This document shows positions 53,425 through 62,470 of a DNA stretch of 64,000 nt, one piece after another. Where the stretch lies: the NCBI RefSeq assembly GCF_014837175.1, contig NZ_JACYFR010000004.1:124001-188000 (forward strand). The letters are read 5' to 3'. The position numbers and the translations under genes were made by a program. Position 1 is the first letter of the stretch, and each line of letters begins with the position of its first letter. The notes beneath the pieces are model-generated. The model saw nothing but the letters and a program-made list of their open reading frames with translations, ran no database searches and had not been told where the DNA came from. The DNA comes from Cellulomonas sp. JH27-2. GTDB taxonomy: Bacteria; Actinomycetota; Actinomycetes; Actinomycetales; Cellulomonadaceae.

Positions 53425-54350
53425 GGGTTGCCGACCGATCGCGTCCACGCGGCGTCCGCGGGTCCGGCGCCGTCGCGGACGATCACGGCCTCGATCAGCC
53501 CGTAGGGCCGGTCGGCGGCGAAGAACACCTCGCCCGGGTTCGGCAGCCCGAACGGCGTCAGGTCGGCCAGGAAGTGGTGCTTGTTCGGGGCCGCGAACCG
53601 GATCTCCACGACCTCCGGCACCGCATCCAGCACTGCGCGGCCCATGTGCCACAGCGTCTGCTGCAGGGCGAGCGAGTGGACTGTCGCGAACTGCTCGAGC
53701 ATCACCTGACGGACGGTCGCGTACGTCGCGTCGAAGTCGACCTCGCCGTCGTACCGCCACTGGGCCGCCAGCGACGTGGCCAGCACGCGGTCGTCGGTCT
53801 CGCCGAGCGTCGTGAACTCGTCCTTCAGGAAACCGTGGAACTCCGAGCCGGTCGACTTCAAGAGCGTGAGGTCCTTCAGACCGGCGATCACGGTGGTCCC
53901 GTCGACGTCCGCGGTGACGGAGGCCGTGCGAACCTCCTGCCCGCTGCGGACCCACGTGTGGTCGTGCTCGGAGCCGTCGACGACGACGCGCACCCACGCG
54001 AACTCCTCGACGTCCACGCGCGCGCCGGTGACGGGGGCGACGTCGTCGACGAAGTGCCGGGCCAGCAGCGTCGCGAACGCCTCGGGGGAGGCCACACCGT
54101 GCTGCTTGGCGTAGACGAACGACATGTTCTTCTGGGTGTCCGTGGGCAGCACCGCCGACTGGTCGCCGGTCAGGTAGGCGTCGTCGAAGTCGCCCCGCAG
54201 CGCGGTGGTGACGTTGAGGTCGCGGATCTCGTGGCGCGGCGAGTCGCGCTGCACGCGGACCACGCGCGTCTCGGCCTTGCCGTACTGGTGCGCGTGCAGG
54301 CGGGCTGTCATGGGGGCGGCCTCCGTCGGGGGCAGGTCGGTGAGGGTCAT
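53421..54350 (-). CDS. Urate oxidase (uricase)
   Basis: The 309-residue cofactor-free uricase oxidises urate to 5-hydroxyisourate. The two T-fold domains are seen; motifs include YGKAETRVVRV, VLPTDTQKNMSFVYAK, FAWVRVVVDGSEHDHTWVR, LLKSTGSEFHGFLKDEFTTL and APNKHHFLADL. It works with uraH and uraD across the divide. The ATG overlaps the preceding stop by 4 bp; an internal ATG at residue 14 is also possible. Confidence 0.96.
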   Translation of the reverse strand: MTLTDLPPTEAAPMTARLHAHQYGKAETRVVRVQRDSPRHEIRDLNVTTALRGDFDDAYLTGDQSAVLPTDTQKNMSFVYAKQHGVASPEAFATLLARHFVDDVAPVTGARVDVEEFAWVRVVVDGSEHDHTWVRSGQEVRTASVTADVDGTTVIAGLKDLTLLKSTGSEFHGFLKDEFTTLGETDDRVLATSLAAQWRYDGEVDFDATYATVRQVMLEQFATVHSLALQQTLWHMGRAVLDAVPEVVEIRFAAPNKHHFLADLTPFGLPNPGEVFFAADRPYGLIEAVIVRDGAGPADAAWTRSVGNP

Positions 54351-54937
54351 CCGGGCAGCTCCGTGATCGTCCAGTCGGTGCCGTCGAACCGGTGCTCGCG
54401 GCGGTGGCTCACGGACGCGTCGTCACCCGTCCAGAACGTGAGGCTCGTGGGGCGGACCAGGAAGCCGACCCACGTGGGCGGCGGCTTGAGGACCTGGTGC
54501 GTGGCGACGAACGTGGCCCAGGCGGCGCGGCGCTCGTCGGCCGGCATGGCCGCGACGGACGTCGTGTTGAGCCACGCCAGGCGGCGCAGGTAGAGCGAGC
54601 GGCGGGCGTACGCGCGGTCCGTCTCGCTGGCCGGCGCAGGTTCCGCGACGCCCCGCACGACGAGCTGGCGCTGCCGCTCCGGCCACCGCGCGACCACCGC
54701 GACGGCCGGGTTGGCGGCCAGCTGGGCGACCTTGCGCGAGCTTGCGTCGGTGTGGACGTAGACGCCCTTGCGGTCGAGCTCGGACAGCAGCACCGAACGC
54801 GCGTCGGGGGCGCCGTCCTCGTCGACCGTCGCCAGCGTCACGACCGGCCGTTCGGGGTCGTCGTTGGTGGGCAGCCAGTCGAGCAGCAGCGCGTAGGCCT
54901 CGTCGGGCAGCGTCGGTGGGCGGGTGAGCGTTCTCAC
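54347..54937 (-). CDS. PNPOx-like flavin oxidase
   Basis: The 196-residue protein resembles pyridoxamine 5'-phosphate oxidase with an N-terminal flavin-binding barrel (PDARSVLLSELDRKGVYVHTD) and a C-terminal dimer part (RREHRFDGTDWTITELPG). Because it sits within the urate operon with 4-bp overlaps on both sides, it may act on a pathway intermediate rather than on vitamin B6; this is inference. Starts with GTG. Confidence 0.85.
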   Translation of the reverse strand: MRTLTRPPTLPDEAYALLLDWLPTNDDPERPVVTLATVDEDGAPDARSVLLSELDRKGVYVHTDASSRKVAQLAANPAVAVVARWPERQRQLVVRGVAEPAPASETDRAYARRSLYLRRLAWLNTTSVAAMPADERRAAWATFVATHQVLKPPPTWVGFLVRPTSLTFWTGDDASVSHRREHRFDGTDWTITELPG

Positions 54938-55731
54938 GGCGTCTCGCTCGTCGGCGCGGTGTGCGTGAACGTCGCGATCTCGGTCAGGACGTCGACGGCG
55001 CGGGCGACCGACGCCTCGAACAGCACCTTGCCGGCCTGCGCGTCGGCGCCCGTCGGGTCGCCGATCACGCCGTCGGGCCCGAAGTCGTCGCTCAGCCAGC
55101 CGAACTGGGCCGTCGTGCCGTTGAACCCCAGGTGGCTGAGCCCGGCGATGTGCTCCGGGACGTTGCGTCGTGCGACGGACATGTCGACGAGGTCCGGGCG
55201 CAGGTGCATGACCAGCGACGTCTCGCCGTACCCGGCGTGGATGCCCAGGCCGTGCTCGTCGGGCTCGTTCTCGCCGCCGGCGCCCGCGACCTGCACCCCG
55301 GACGGCATCGAGAACGTCAGCAGCCCGAACCGCCGCCGGATCTCGCGCAGCGCGACGCCCAGCAGGGCCGTGTTGCCGCCGTGGCCGTTGATGAACACGA
55401 GCCGGCGCGCGGGCGTGGTCGCGACGGAACGGCCGATGTCGACGAGCGTCGCCATGAGGGTCTCGTAGGAGACCCACACGGTGCCGCTGGCCCACGAGTG
55501 CTCGTCGGACTTCGTGTACGTGAGGGTCGGCAGCTGCCAGACGTCGAGGCCCGCGGACGCGGCCTCGGCGACGGCGGCCGTCGCGACGCTCTCCGCGATC
55601 AGCGCGTCGGTGATCAGGGGGAGGTGGGGGCCGTGGTGCTCCATGGCGCCGGTCGGCACGACGAGCACCGAGTCCGGGCCCAGCACGCGGGCGGTGGCGG
55701 GGCCGGACAGCTCGGCCAGCAAGCGGCTCAT
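54934..55731 (-). CDS. Creatininase family amidohydrolase
   Basis: The 265-residue metalloenzyme has the family motifs VPTGAMEHHGPHLPL (Glu and His metal ligands), SDEHSWASGTVW, NGHGGNTAL and HAGYGETSLVMH. Creatininase-family enzymes open cyclic amides such as creatinine or formamidopyrimidines; the substrate here is likely a cyclic ureide or related N-compound. It overlaps both neighbours by 4 bp. Confidence 0.92.
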   Translation of the reverse strand: MSRLLAELSGPATARVLGPDSVLVVPTGAMEHHGPHLPLITDALIAESVATAAVAEAASAGLDVWQLPTLTYTKSDEHSWASGTVWVSYETLMATLVDIGRSVATTPARRLVFINGHGGNTALLGVALREIRRRFGLLTFSMPSGVQVAGAGGENEPDEHGLGIHAGYGETSLVMHLRPDLVDMSVARRNVPEHIAGLSHLGFNGTTAQFGWLSDDFGPDGVIGDPTGADAQAGKVLFEASVARAVDVLTEIATFTHTAPTSETP

Positions 55732-57071
55732 CGGATCGAACCCTTCCGGGGTCCGGCGTAGGCCGGGTTCAGCTTGCCGGGGTTGAGCAGCCCGTCGGGG
55801 TCCGTCGTGGCGGCCAGCGCGGCCGTCCGCTCCACCTCGAAGTCGACGTTCCACTGGTGCGGGTTGTGCACGCCGACGCCCAGCGCACCGAGCGCGGCGA
55901 TGGACTCGTCCAGCCGCTCCGGGCCCTCCCAGACGCCCGCGAGCATCCCGATCGGACGGCTCCCGCCCGCCTCCAGGTGCAGCAGGCCGCCGGTCATGGT
56001 CGCCTGCACCGCATCGAGGTCGTCGACGAGCGGGTCGCCCGAGACCTCGAGGTGGATGTACGTGCCCGGATCCGACTTCTGCAGCCACTCGATGGGGTGG
56101 TTGTAGGACAGGACCGACAGCTTCATGGATGCCTGCGGGCCGTCGCGCAGGTCCTCGACGGTGCCTCCGGCGGCGCGCACCAGCGCGGTCGCCTGGGTCA
56201 CGACGGTCGGCATGAGGATCGCCCGCAGGCTCGCGCGCCCCTCGGGGAGGGCGTCGTCGGGCGGCAGCGCGGCGGAGATGGTGGGGTGGTCCGCGGAGCA
56301 CAGGCGCGGGCGCGGCTCGAGGTTGCCGATCTCGCGCAGGGTCTCGAAGGCCGTCGCCGCATCCTCGAACGACGCGTAGAACCCGCGCCAGTCCTGCAGC
56401 GGCTCCAGGCGCACGGTCGCCCGCGCGATGATCCCGGCCGTCCCGTAGTTGTGCACGTACGCCTGGGCGTCCTCGCCCTCGACGTGCACCAGCTCTCCGC
56501 TGCCGTCGGCGTGCACCACGTCCAGCGCGACGACGAAACCGTCGCTGTTGGCGCCGTGCACGATGGACCCCGTGCCGCCGGACCCGCCGGACAGGAACCC
56601 GCCCAGGGTCGACTGCGCGGTCGACGGGTACATCCACAGCTCCTGGTGCGTGTCCCGCACCGCGGACTCGATCGCGACCATCGTCGCGCCGGCCTCGGCG
56701 GTCACGTACCCGTCTCCGATCTCGACGACCGCGCGGGCCCGCGTCGTGTCGATGACGAGCCCGTCGGACATCGGGATCGCCTGGCCGTAGTTGCCGGTGC
56801 CCTTGCCGCGCGGCGTCACGGGCACGCCGTGCCGGGCAGCGGCCGCGACGCACGCGGCGATCTGCTCGGCGCTCGTCGGGAACGCGACGACGTCCGCGGC
56901 GCCCAGCGGGAGCAGCTCCAGGATGAGGGGCGACATGGTCGACCCGTCGACGCTGGCCCGGTCCCGGACGCGCTGGTCGGTGGAGACGCCTGCGTCACCG
57001 AGCAGCGTGCGCAGCTCGTCAGTCAACGCCTCGACGGCTGTCGGTTCGACCGCGGTCGCCGTGTTCTGCAT
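55728..57071 (-). CDS. FAD-binding oxidoreductase
   Basis: A 447-residue flavoprotein of the PCMH/FAD_binding_4 type: PVTPRGKGTGNYGQAIPMSDG binds FAD, STLGGFLSGGSGGTGSIVHG lies further on, and the end NPGKLNPAYAG matches glycolate oxidase/lactate dehydrogenase-like enzymes. No iron-sulphur part is fused. It is the first gene of the operon with the creatininase, PNPOx-like, uricase and guanine deaminase genes; GAGAGGAC lies 6 bases before ATG 57071. Confidence 0.9.
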   Translation of the reverse strand: MQNTATAVEPTAVEALTDELRTLLGDAGVSTDQRVRDRASVDGSTMSPLILELLPLGAADVVAFPTSAEQIAACVAAAARHGVPVTPRGKGTGNYGQAIPMSDGLVIDTTRARAVVEIGDGYVTAEAGATMVAIESAVRDTHQELWMYPSTAQSTLGGFLSGGSGGTGSIVHGANSDGFVVALDVVHADGSGELVHVEGEDAQAYVHNYGTAGIIARATVRLEPLQDWRGFYASFEDAATAFETLREIGNLEPRPRLCSADHPTISAALPPDDALPEGRASLRAILMPTVVTQATALVRAAGGTVEDLRDGPQASMKLSVLSYNHPIEWLQKSDPGTYIHLEVSGDPLVDDLDAVQATMTGGLLHLEAGGSRPIGMLAGVWEGPERLDESIAALGALGVGVHNPHQWNVDFEVERTAALAATTDPDGLLNPGKLNPAYAGPRKGSIR

Positions 57072-57139
57072 GGGTACGTCCTCTCGCAGGTGGTGCACCG
57101 GGCGGCGGGCCAGGGGCCCGCCGCCCGGTCACACCAGGG

Positions 57140-58327
57140 TCAGAAGCCGATCGACTGGTCCAGGAACTCGTTGGTGAACAGGTCGGTCGCCTTCAGGCCG
57201 GCCTTCGGCGGCGAGCCTGCGTCGGTGAAGATCGGCGAGGAGATGTCGATGAGCTTCTGCACGCGGGCCTCGTCGAAGTCACCCACGTACGCGTTGTCGC
57301 CGTTGGTGGCGATGTCCAGGTCCTTCATCTGCTGCACCGCGTAGTCCGCGACGCCCTGCGAGTAGACCCAGCCGTTGTTGTACTGCTTGACCAGGTCGAG
57401 GATCAGGGCGTTGGTCGTGGCGGGGTCGTCGATGTAGTCCACGTCGGCCTGCTGCATGACGGGGACCAGCTTCTTGAGGCAGGGAGCCATCGAGTCCAGG
57501 TCACCCGTGCGCACCGACATGGCCTCCGGGTAGAACTGGAAGCCGGCGTCGTAGATCGTCTGGAACTTGACCGGCTTGCCCCACGCGCCGACCTCCTTCT
57601 CGTAGATGTACGGCTCGGCGGTCGCGAAGCCCTGCTGCGCGTCCTTGCCCTTGGCGGCGACGAAGTTCGCGGGCGTGCCGTCGTAGCTGCCGTCCGTCAC
57701 GGACTTGTCCAGGACGCCCGATCCGATGAGGTAGCTCATGTAGGTGGCGCCGTTGAAGTAGCGGATCACGCCGCCGGTGCCCTTCAGGGCGGTGCCCAGG
57801 CTCTTGATGTCGGTGACGTCCGGGTACTTGGCCGGGTCCCACATGACCATCATGGGCGACTTGTCGTTCTCGGCGAACACCGCGGTCGTCGGGAACTTGT
57901 CGGACAGCTGCACGGCCTCGTCGGTGGAGACGTACGCCATGGTGATCGACTTGTCCTGGTACATCTGCGCCGAGGGCTGCGTGAAGCCGATGGCCGGGCC
58001 GCCGGCGCGGACCTCGATCTTGACGCCCGTGGGCTTGCCGCCCGCGACGAGGTCACCCGTCACCGACTTCTGGTTGGCGTCGACCTTGTACCCGGGGCCG
58101 ACGAGCTCGTAGATGTGGCCGTGGTCGGCCTCGGGGTTCCAGTCGGTCTGCACGACGACGGTCGCGGGGCAGACGTCGGACAGGTCGACGCCACCGGCCG
58201 CGGCCGAGGTCGCCGCACCGGACGGCGCCGCCGCGTCGTCGTCGGAGTCGCTGGAGCAGGCGGCCAGGGTGGCCGAGGTGAGCAGGATGCCAGCGGCGAC
58301 CGCGGCGACCGAACGGGTTCTGCGCAT
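57140..58327 (-). CDS. ABC transporter substrate-binding lipoprotein
   Basis: The 395-residue protein has a lipoprotein signal peptide with lipobox LAAC (Cys24) and a Ser/Asp/Ala-rich linker, then a periplasmic-binding fold of the NMT1/nitrate-taurine type. It would capture a small N-containing solute outside the membrane for the permease and ATPase encoded next to it. The gene follows the permease on the same strand, 107 bp away. The ligand is not clear from the sequence; operon context suggests a nucleobase or related ring. Confidence 0.9.
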   Translation of the reverse strand: MRRTRSVAAVAAGILLTSATLAACSSDSDDDAAAPSGAATSAAAGGVDLSDVCPATVVVQTDWNPEADHGHIYELVGPGYKVDANQKSVTGDLVAGGKPTGVKIEVRAGGPAIGFTQPSAQMYQDKSITMAYVSTDEAVQLSDKFPTTAVFAENDKSPMMVMWDPAKYPDVTDIKSLGTALKGTGGVIRYFNGATYMSYLIGSGVLDKSVTDGSYDGTPANFVAAKGKDAQQGFATAEPYIYEKEVGAWGKPVKFQTIYDAGFQFYPEAMSVRTGDLDSMAPCLKKLVPVMQQADVDYIDDPATTNALILDLVKQYNNGWVYSQGVADYAVQQMKDLDIATNGDNAYVGDFDEARVQKLIDISSPIFTDAGSPPKAGLKATDLFTNEFLDQSIGF

Positions 58328-58434
58328 GTGTGGGCCCTCTTTCAGGGTCGGGAAACACAGGTGGTGAGGGATGGGTGGTGCAACGGTGGCGGTGCGGGGG
58401 TGGGCGGCCACCGGGTCTGTGGGGACGGGCCGGG

Positions 58435-59280
58435 TCAGCTGAAGTCGTACCAGCGCCCGACGACGAGGCGTCCGAGCCAGCCGAAGACGACGAAGACGAG
58501 CACGCCGAGCAGGGAGGCGACGATGATCGCGGAGTAGAGCTGGGGGCCCATCAGGCGGGAGGCGTACACCTGGATGAGGACGCCGAGCCCCGCGTTGCCG
58601 CGCTGGAAGAACTGGTCGCCGACGATCGCGCCGACGACGGCCAGCCCGGCCGAGGTGCGCAACCCGACGAAGATCGACGGCATGGCCGCCGGGAACTGCA
58701 GCTTGCGCAGCAGCGTCAGCCGCGAGGCGCCCTGCAGCTGGAAGAGCTCGCGCTGCTGCTTGGCCACGGACTGCAGACCGAACAAGGTCATCGAGACCAT
58801 GGGGAAGAGCGAGATGAGGATCGTGACGATCACGCGAGCCTGGAAGTTGTAGCCGAACAGGATCCCGATGAGCGGCACGAGGGCCAGGATCGGGATGCAC
58901 TGCAGCACCACCGCGTAGGGGAAGAGCGACCGCTCCAGCCAGGACGCCTGGGACATCACGATCGCCCACAGCATGCCGAGGACGATGGCGATGACGAGGC
59001 CGGTCATCGCGACCTCGGTGCTGTGCAGCAGCGCGTCCATCAGGTCGGAGAAGGTGTCCGGGTCCGTCAGCGCCTGCAGCACCTGGTGCGGGTAGGGCAC
59101 GAAGTAGCCCTGGTCCTTGGCCGCGTAGATCGCCGAGAGCCCGTACCAGAGCCCGATCATGACGAAGAACACGGCGATGGGGCCGACCCAGCGGATCGCG
59201 GACTTCTTGCGACGCGGGGTCTTCGGGGCCACCGTGCGACGGGCCGGGGCCGTCACGCTCTCGATCGTGGAGGTTGCCAT
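58435..59280 (-). CDS. ABC transporter permease
   Basis: The 281-residue protein has about six transmembrane helices and the permease loop ELFQLQGASRLTLLRKLQFPAAMPSIFVGLR (EAA motif) that contacts the ATPase. It belongs to the SsuC/TauC/NrtB family. The ATG shares one base with the stop of the ATPase gene upstream. Confidence 0.94.
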   Translation of the reverse strand: MATSTIESVTAPARRTVAPKTPRRKKSAIRWVGPIAVFFVMIGLWYGLSAIYAAKDQGYFVPYPHQVLQALTDPDTFSDLMDALLHSTEVAMTGLVIAIVLGMLWAIVMSQASWLERSLFPYAVVLQCIPILALVPLIGILFGYNFQARVIVTILISLFPMVSMTLFGLQSVAKQQRELFQLQGASRLTLLRKLQFPAAMPSIFVGLRTSAGLAVVGAIVGDQFFQRGNAGLGVLIQVYASRLMGPQLYSAIIVASLLGVLVFVVFGWLGRLVVGRWYDFS

Positions 59281-60065
59281 CAGCTGTGCGCCTCCTTCAG
59301 GGCGTGCGAGACCTCGCCGACGAGCGCGGCGAACTCGGGCGAGTACCGGATGTCCGGGTCGCGCGGCATGGGGAAGGGGATGTCGAACGTCCCGACGAGC
59401 TTGCCGGGGCGGCCCGACATCACGACGACCTTCGTCGACAGGTACACGGCCTCCGCGACGGAGTGCGTGATGAACAGGCCGGCGAAGTGCTGCTCGGCGA
59501 ACAGCCGCAGCAGCTCGTCGTTCAGGCGGCTGCGCGTGATCTCGTCGAGCGCACCGAAGGGCTCGTCGAACAGGAACACCTCGGGGTCGAGCGTGAACGA
59601 GCGGGCCAGGGAGGCGCGCATCCGCATGCCGCCCGAGAGCTGCTTGGGCAGGTGCTTCTCGAAGCCCTCCAGGCCCACGAGCTTGATGGCCTTGGCCGCC
59701 TGCTCCCGGCGGATCTTGGGGCCGCGGCCGGCCAGCTCGGCGAGCAGCTCCACGTTGCCCTGGACGTCGCGCCACGGCAGCAGCGTCGCGTCCTGGAAGA
59801 CGTAGCCGATGTGGTCGGTGTTGAGCTCGAGCGTCCCGTCGGACGCGCTCTCCAGCCCGGAGGCGATGCGCAGCAGCGTCGACTTGCCGCAGCCGGACGG
59901 GCCGACGACCGAGACGAACTCTCCTCGCCCGACCGTCAGGTTCACGCCGCTCAGCGCCACCGTCCCGTTGGGGAACGTCATCGCGACGTCGTGGAACCCG
60001 AGCAGCGTGGCTTTGTCACGCACCAGCTGGTCCGGTGCGACGGGGGTTTCTACGGACACGGTCAC
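59280..60065 (-). CDS. ABC transporter ATP-binding protein
   Basis: The 261-residue ATPase has Walker A GPSGCGKST (residues 55-63), Q-loop VFQDATLLPW, signature LSGGMRMR, Walker B VFLFDEP and an H-loop THSVAEA. It powers the adjacent permease of the nitrate/sulfonate/taurine type. Starts with GTG, one base after the deaminase stop. Confidence 0.94.
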   Translation of the reverse strand: MTVSVETPVAPDQLVRDKATLLGFHDVAMTFPNGTVALSGVNLTVGRGEFVSVVGPSGCGKSTLLRIASGLESASDGTLELNTDHIGYVFQDATLLPWRDVQGNVELLAELAGRGPKIRREQAAKAIKLVGLEGFEKHLPKQLSGGMRMRASLARSFTLDPEVFLFDEPFGALDEITRSRLNDELLRLFAEQHFAGLFITHSVAEAVYLSTKVVVMSGRPGKLVGTFDIPFPMPRDPDIRYSPEFAALVGEVSHALKEAHS

Positions 60066-60066
60066 C

Positions 60067-61311
60067 TCACTTCGGGGCGTTCTGGGGGCGGGTCGCGGGG
60101 ATGGCGACCCGGGAGTGGACCTCGCTGCTCGCGACGAGCCGTCCGGCGTGCAGCACGTAGCGGTCGGCGCTCGCGCTCGCGACGGCGCCGACGAGGTCGT
60201 CGCCGCGCACCGCGAGGAGTTCGGCCTGCTGACCGGTCACGACGCCGGCGGCCGGCAGGTTCATGACGTCGCGTGCGCCGGTGCTGACGGCGGCGTACGC
60301 CTCGTCGACCGTCAGGTGCGCGGCGACGACCAGGAGCATCGCCGTCTCCAGCGCGTCGCTGCGGCCCAGCGGGTTGAAGGGGTCGCGCACGTTGTCGGCG
60401 CCGGCGGCGAACCGGACGCCCGCGTCGAGCAGCGCCCGGACCGCTGTCAGCCCGCGCGGCGTCGACACGCCGTCGTCCCAGCCCTGCAGGTACAGGTTGG
60501 TGATGGGGTTGGCGATGACGCGGAGGTCGGCGGCCAGCACGTCAGCGATCACCTGGTCGCGTCGGTCGGCGTCCAGCGTGCCGAGCCGGACGCAGTGGCC
60601 GGCGCTGACGGGCACGTCCCAACCGGTGACCGCGCGGGCCAGCACGTCGAGCGTGACCTCGCAGTCCAGGCTCTCGTCGGTGTGCACGTCCATGCCGACG
60701 CCGTGCCGCCGTGCGACCTCCAGCAGCCGGTCCAGCTCGGCCAGCGGCTCGGGCGCCAGGTGCGGGCACCCGCCGACGAGGTCCACGCCCGCCGCCAGCG
60801 CGTCGTCCATGTCCTCCGTCGGCGTGAGGTACCCGCCCAGCGTGACGAGCTCGATGTCCATCACGTCGCGCAGGTCGTCGCGGACCTCGATCAGCGCCCG
60901 GACGCCGCGCAGCGGGTCGTCACCGTGGAGCAGGTCCACGTGGGTGCGGATGGCGGTGGTGCCGTTGGCCAGCATGGCGAGCGCCTGCGTGCGGGCGCGG
61001 GTCGCGATGTCCTGCACGGTCATCTGCGCCGAGTGGGCGTGCCACGCGTCGATCGCCGTGCGCAGGTCGCCCATGGGTGGGCGGATCGCGTCCCAGGAGA
61101 GCGCCTTGTCCAGGTGGGCGTGCGGCTCCGCGGGGGCCGTGAGCAGCAGGAAGCCGTCGAGCTCGAGCGTCGCGTCGGGATCGCCCGAGCCCAACGAACC
61201 GGCCTCGAGGACCTCGGCGACGACGGGCCCGTCGAGCTCCACGTCGACGACCCGGCCGTCGGCCAGGCGGGCGTTCGTGAGGCGCTCGATCCGGCGGGGG
61301 AGCGTGGTCAT
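60067..61311 (-). CDS. Cytosine deaminase-like amidohydrolase
   Basis: The 414-residue enzyme has the metal ligands of the CodA group: EPHAHLDKAL, GMDVHTDES, SAGHCV and GADNVRDPFNPLG. CodA-type enzymes deaminate cytosine, isoguanine or other pyrimidine/triazine rings. It is first in an operon with the ABC transporter, so the imported compound is probably its substrate or precursor. Confidence 0.9.
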   Translation of the reverse strand: MTTLPRRIERLTNARLADGRVVDVELDGPVVAEVLEAGSLGSGDPDATLELDGFLLLTAPAEPHAHLDKALSWDAIRPPMGDLRTAIDAWHAHSAQMTVQDIATRARTQALAMLANGTTAIRTHVDLLHGDDPLRGVRALIEVRDDLRDVMDIELVTLGGYLTPTEDMDDALAAGVDLVGGCPHLAPEPLAELDRLLEVARRHGVGMDVHTDESLDCEVTLDVLARAVTGWDVPVSAGHCVRLGTLDADRRDQVIADVLAADLRVIANPITNLYLQGWDDGVSTPRGLTAVRALLDAGVRFAAGADNVRDPFNPLGRSDALETAMLLVVAAHLTVDEAYAAVSTGARDVMNLPAAGVVTGQQAELLAVRGDDLVGAVASASADRYVLHAGRLVASSEVHSRVAIPATRPQNAPK

Positions 61312-61515
61312 GCGGGCCCCCTTTCCGGAGCGGGTCGCCGGCGATTTCTGCCGGCGATGGGAACGCTAAGCACCGGCGGTTTCCGCCGTGTAACCGCAGA
61401 AGTCCAGATGTGTGACGAGGACGCGATCCCTGTTAACACGAGCCTCGTACCGTGACGTCGGGAGGCCTTTCGCCGCGTGCGTGGCCCTGTTGTCCGGTAT
61501 GTGAGGAGGCAGTCG
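61312..61515. promoter_or_regulatory. Divergent control region between deaminase-ABC operon and reductase
   Basis: These 204 bases separate the oppositely transcribed genes and must hold both promoters. The centre (about 61365-61450) is less G+C-rich, with GGCGGTTTCCGCCGTG (an imperfect palindrome around 61376-61391) as a possible operator. No exact promoter can be set. Confidence 0.45.
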
Positions 61516-62460
61516 ATGAGCGTTTTCAGCGATATCCAGCGACCGGTCGTGGTGCAGGCCAGGACACAGCTCGCCGACGGCGTCGTCGCCCTGGACCTTG
61601 CGCCCACCAACGGCCGGCCGCTGCCGCCGTGGACGCCGGGCTCGCACATCGACCTGCTCCTGGGCGGCGGCCTGGAGCGGCAGTACTCCCTGTGCGGGGA
61701 CCCGGCCGACCGGATGCTCTATCGCGTCGCGGTGCTGCTCGAGACCGACGGCAGAGGCGGTTCCGCGGCGGCGCACGCCCTGGCCGTCGGGGACACGCTG
61801 AGGCTGCGTGGGCCGCGCAACCACTTCGCGTTCGACGCCACGGACCGCGTGGTGCTCGTCGCGGGCGGCATCGGCATCACGCCCATGCTGTCGATGATCG
61901 GCGCCGCGGAGGCCGCGGGAGCGGACTGGACGCTGCACTTCGCGGGGCGGTCGCGCTCGACGATGGCGTTCGTCGACGAGCTCGTCGCCGAGCACCCGTC
62001 GCGCGTGCGCGTCTATGCGGCCGACGAGGGGGAGCGCCTCGCCGTCGGCGGCCTCGTGGACGGCGCCGCAGGCCAGGTGTTCTGCTGCGGACCGCGTCGG
62101 CTCATCGACGCGGTCGACGAGGCCGTCGGTTCCGAGCCCGGCTGGACCGCGCACGCCGAGCGTTTCGAGGCCCGCGAGTTCGGCCCGCCGCTGTGGTCCG
62201 ACCCGTTCGAGGTCGAGCTCGCGTTGTCGGGCACGACGCTGACCGTGCAGCCCGGCCAGTCGATCTTGTCCGCTGTGGAGGACAGCGGCGCCGTCGTCGT
62301 CTCGTCGTGCCGCGTCGGGACGTGCGGGTCGTGCGAGACGCCCGTGCTGGAGGGGACCGTCGAGCACCGGGACTCGGTCATCGGCCCCGGCGGCAGCGGG
62401 ACGACGATGATGATCTGCGTCTCGCGCGCCGCCGGCCCGTCGCTGGTGCTGGAGGTGTGA
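61516..62460 (+). CDS. Ferredoxin reductase of oxygenase type (PDR family)
   Basis: The 314-residue electron-transfer protein has an FMN/FAD-binding part (RQYSLCGDP), an NAD-binding part (VVLVAGGIGITPMLSM) and a C-terminal plant-type 2Fe-2S domain (SCRVGTCGSCETPVLEG with the last Cys in MICVSRA). This matches phthalate dioxygenase reductase/VanB-type proteins that feed Rieske oxygenases; no oxygenase gene lies in the window. GAGGAGG is 7 bases from the ATG at 61516. Confidence 0.92.
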   Translation: MSVFSDIQRPVVVQARTQLADGVVALDLAPTNGRPLPPWTPGSHIDLLLGGGLERQYSLCGDPADRMLYRVAVLLETDGRGGSAAAHALAVGDTLRLRGPRNHFAFDATDRVVLVAGGIGITPMLSMIGAAEAAGADWTLHFAGRSRSTMAFVDELVAEHPSRVRVYAADEGERLAVGGLVDGAAGQVFCCGPRRLIDAVDEAVGSEPGWTAHAERFEAREFGPPLWSDPFEVELALSGTTLTVQPGQSILSAVEDSGAVVVSSCRVGTCGSCETPVLEGTVEHRDSVIGPGGSGTTMMICVSRAAGPSLVLEV

Positions 62461-62470
62461 CGTGCGCCCC

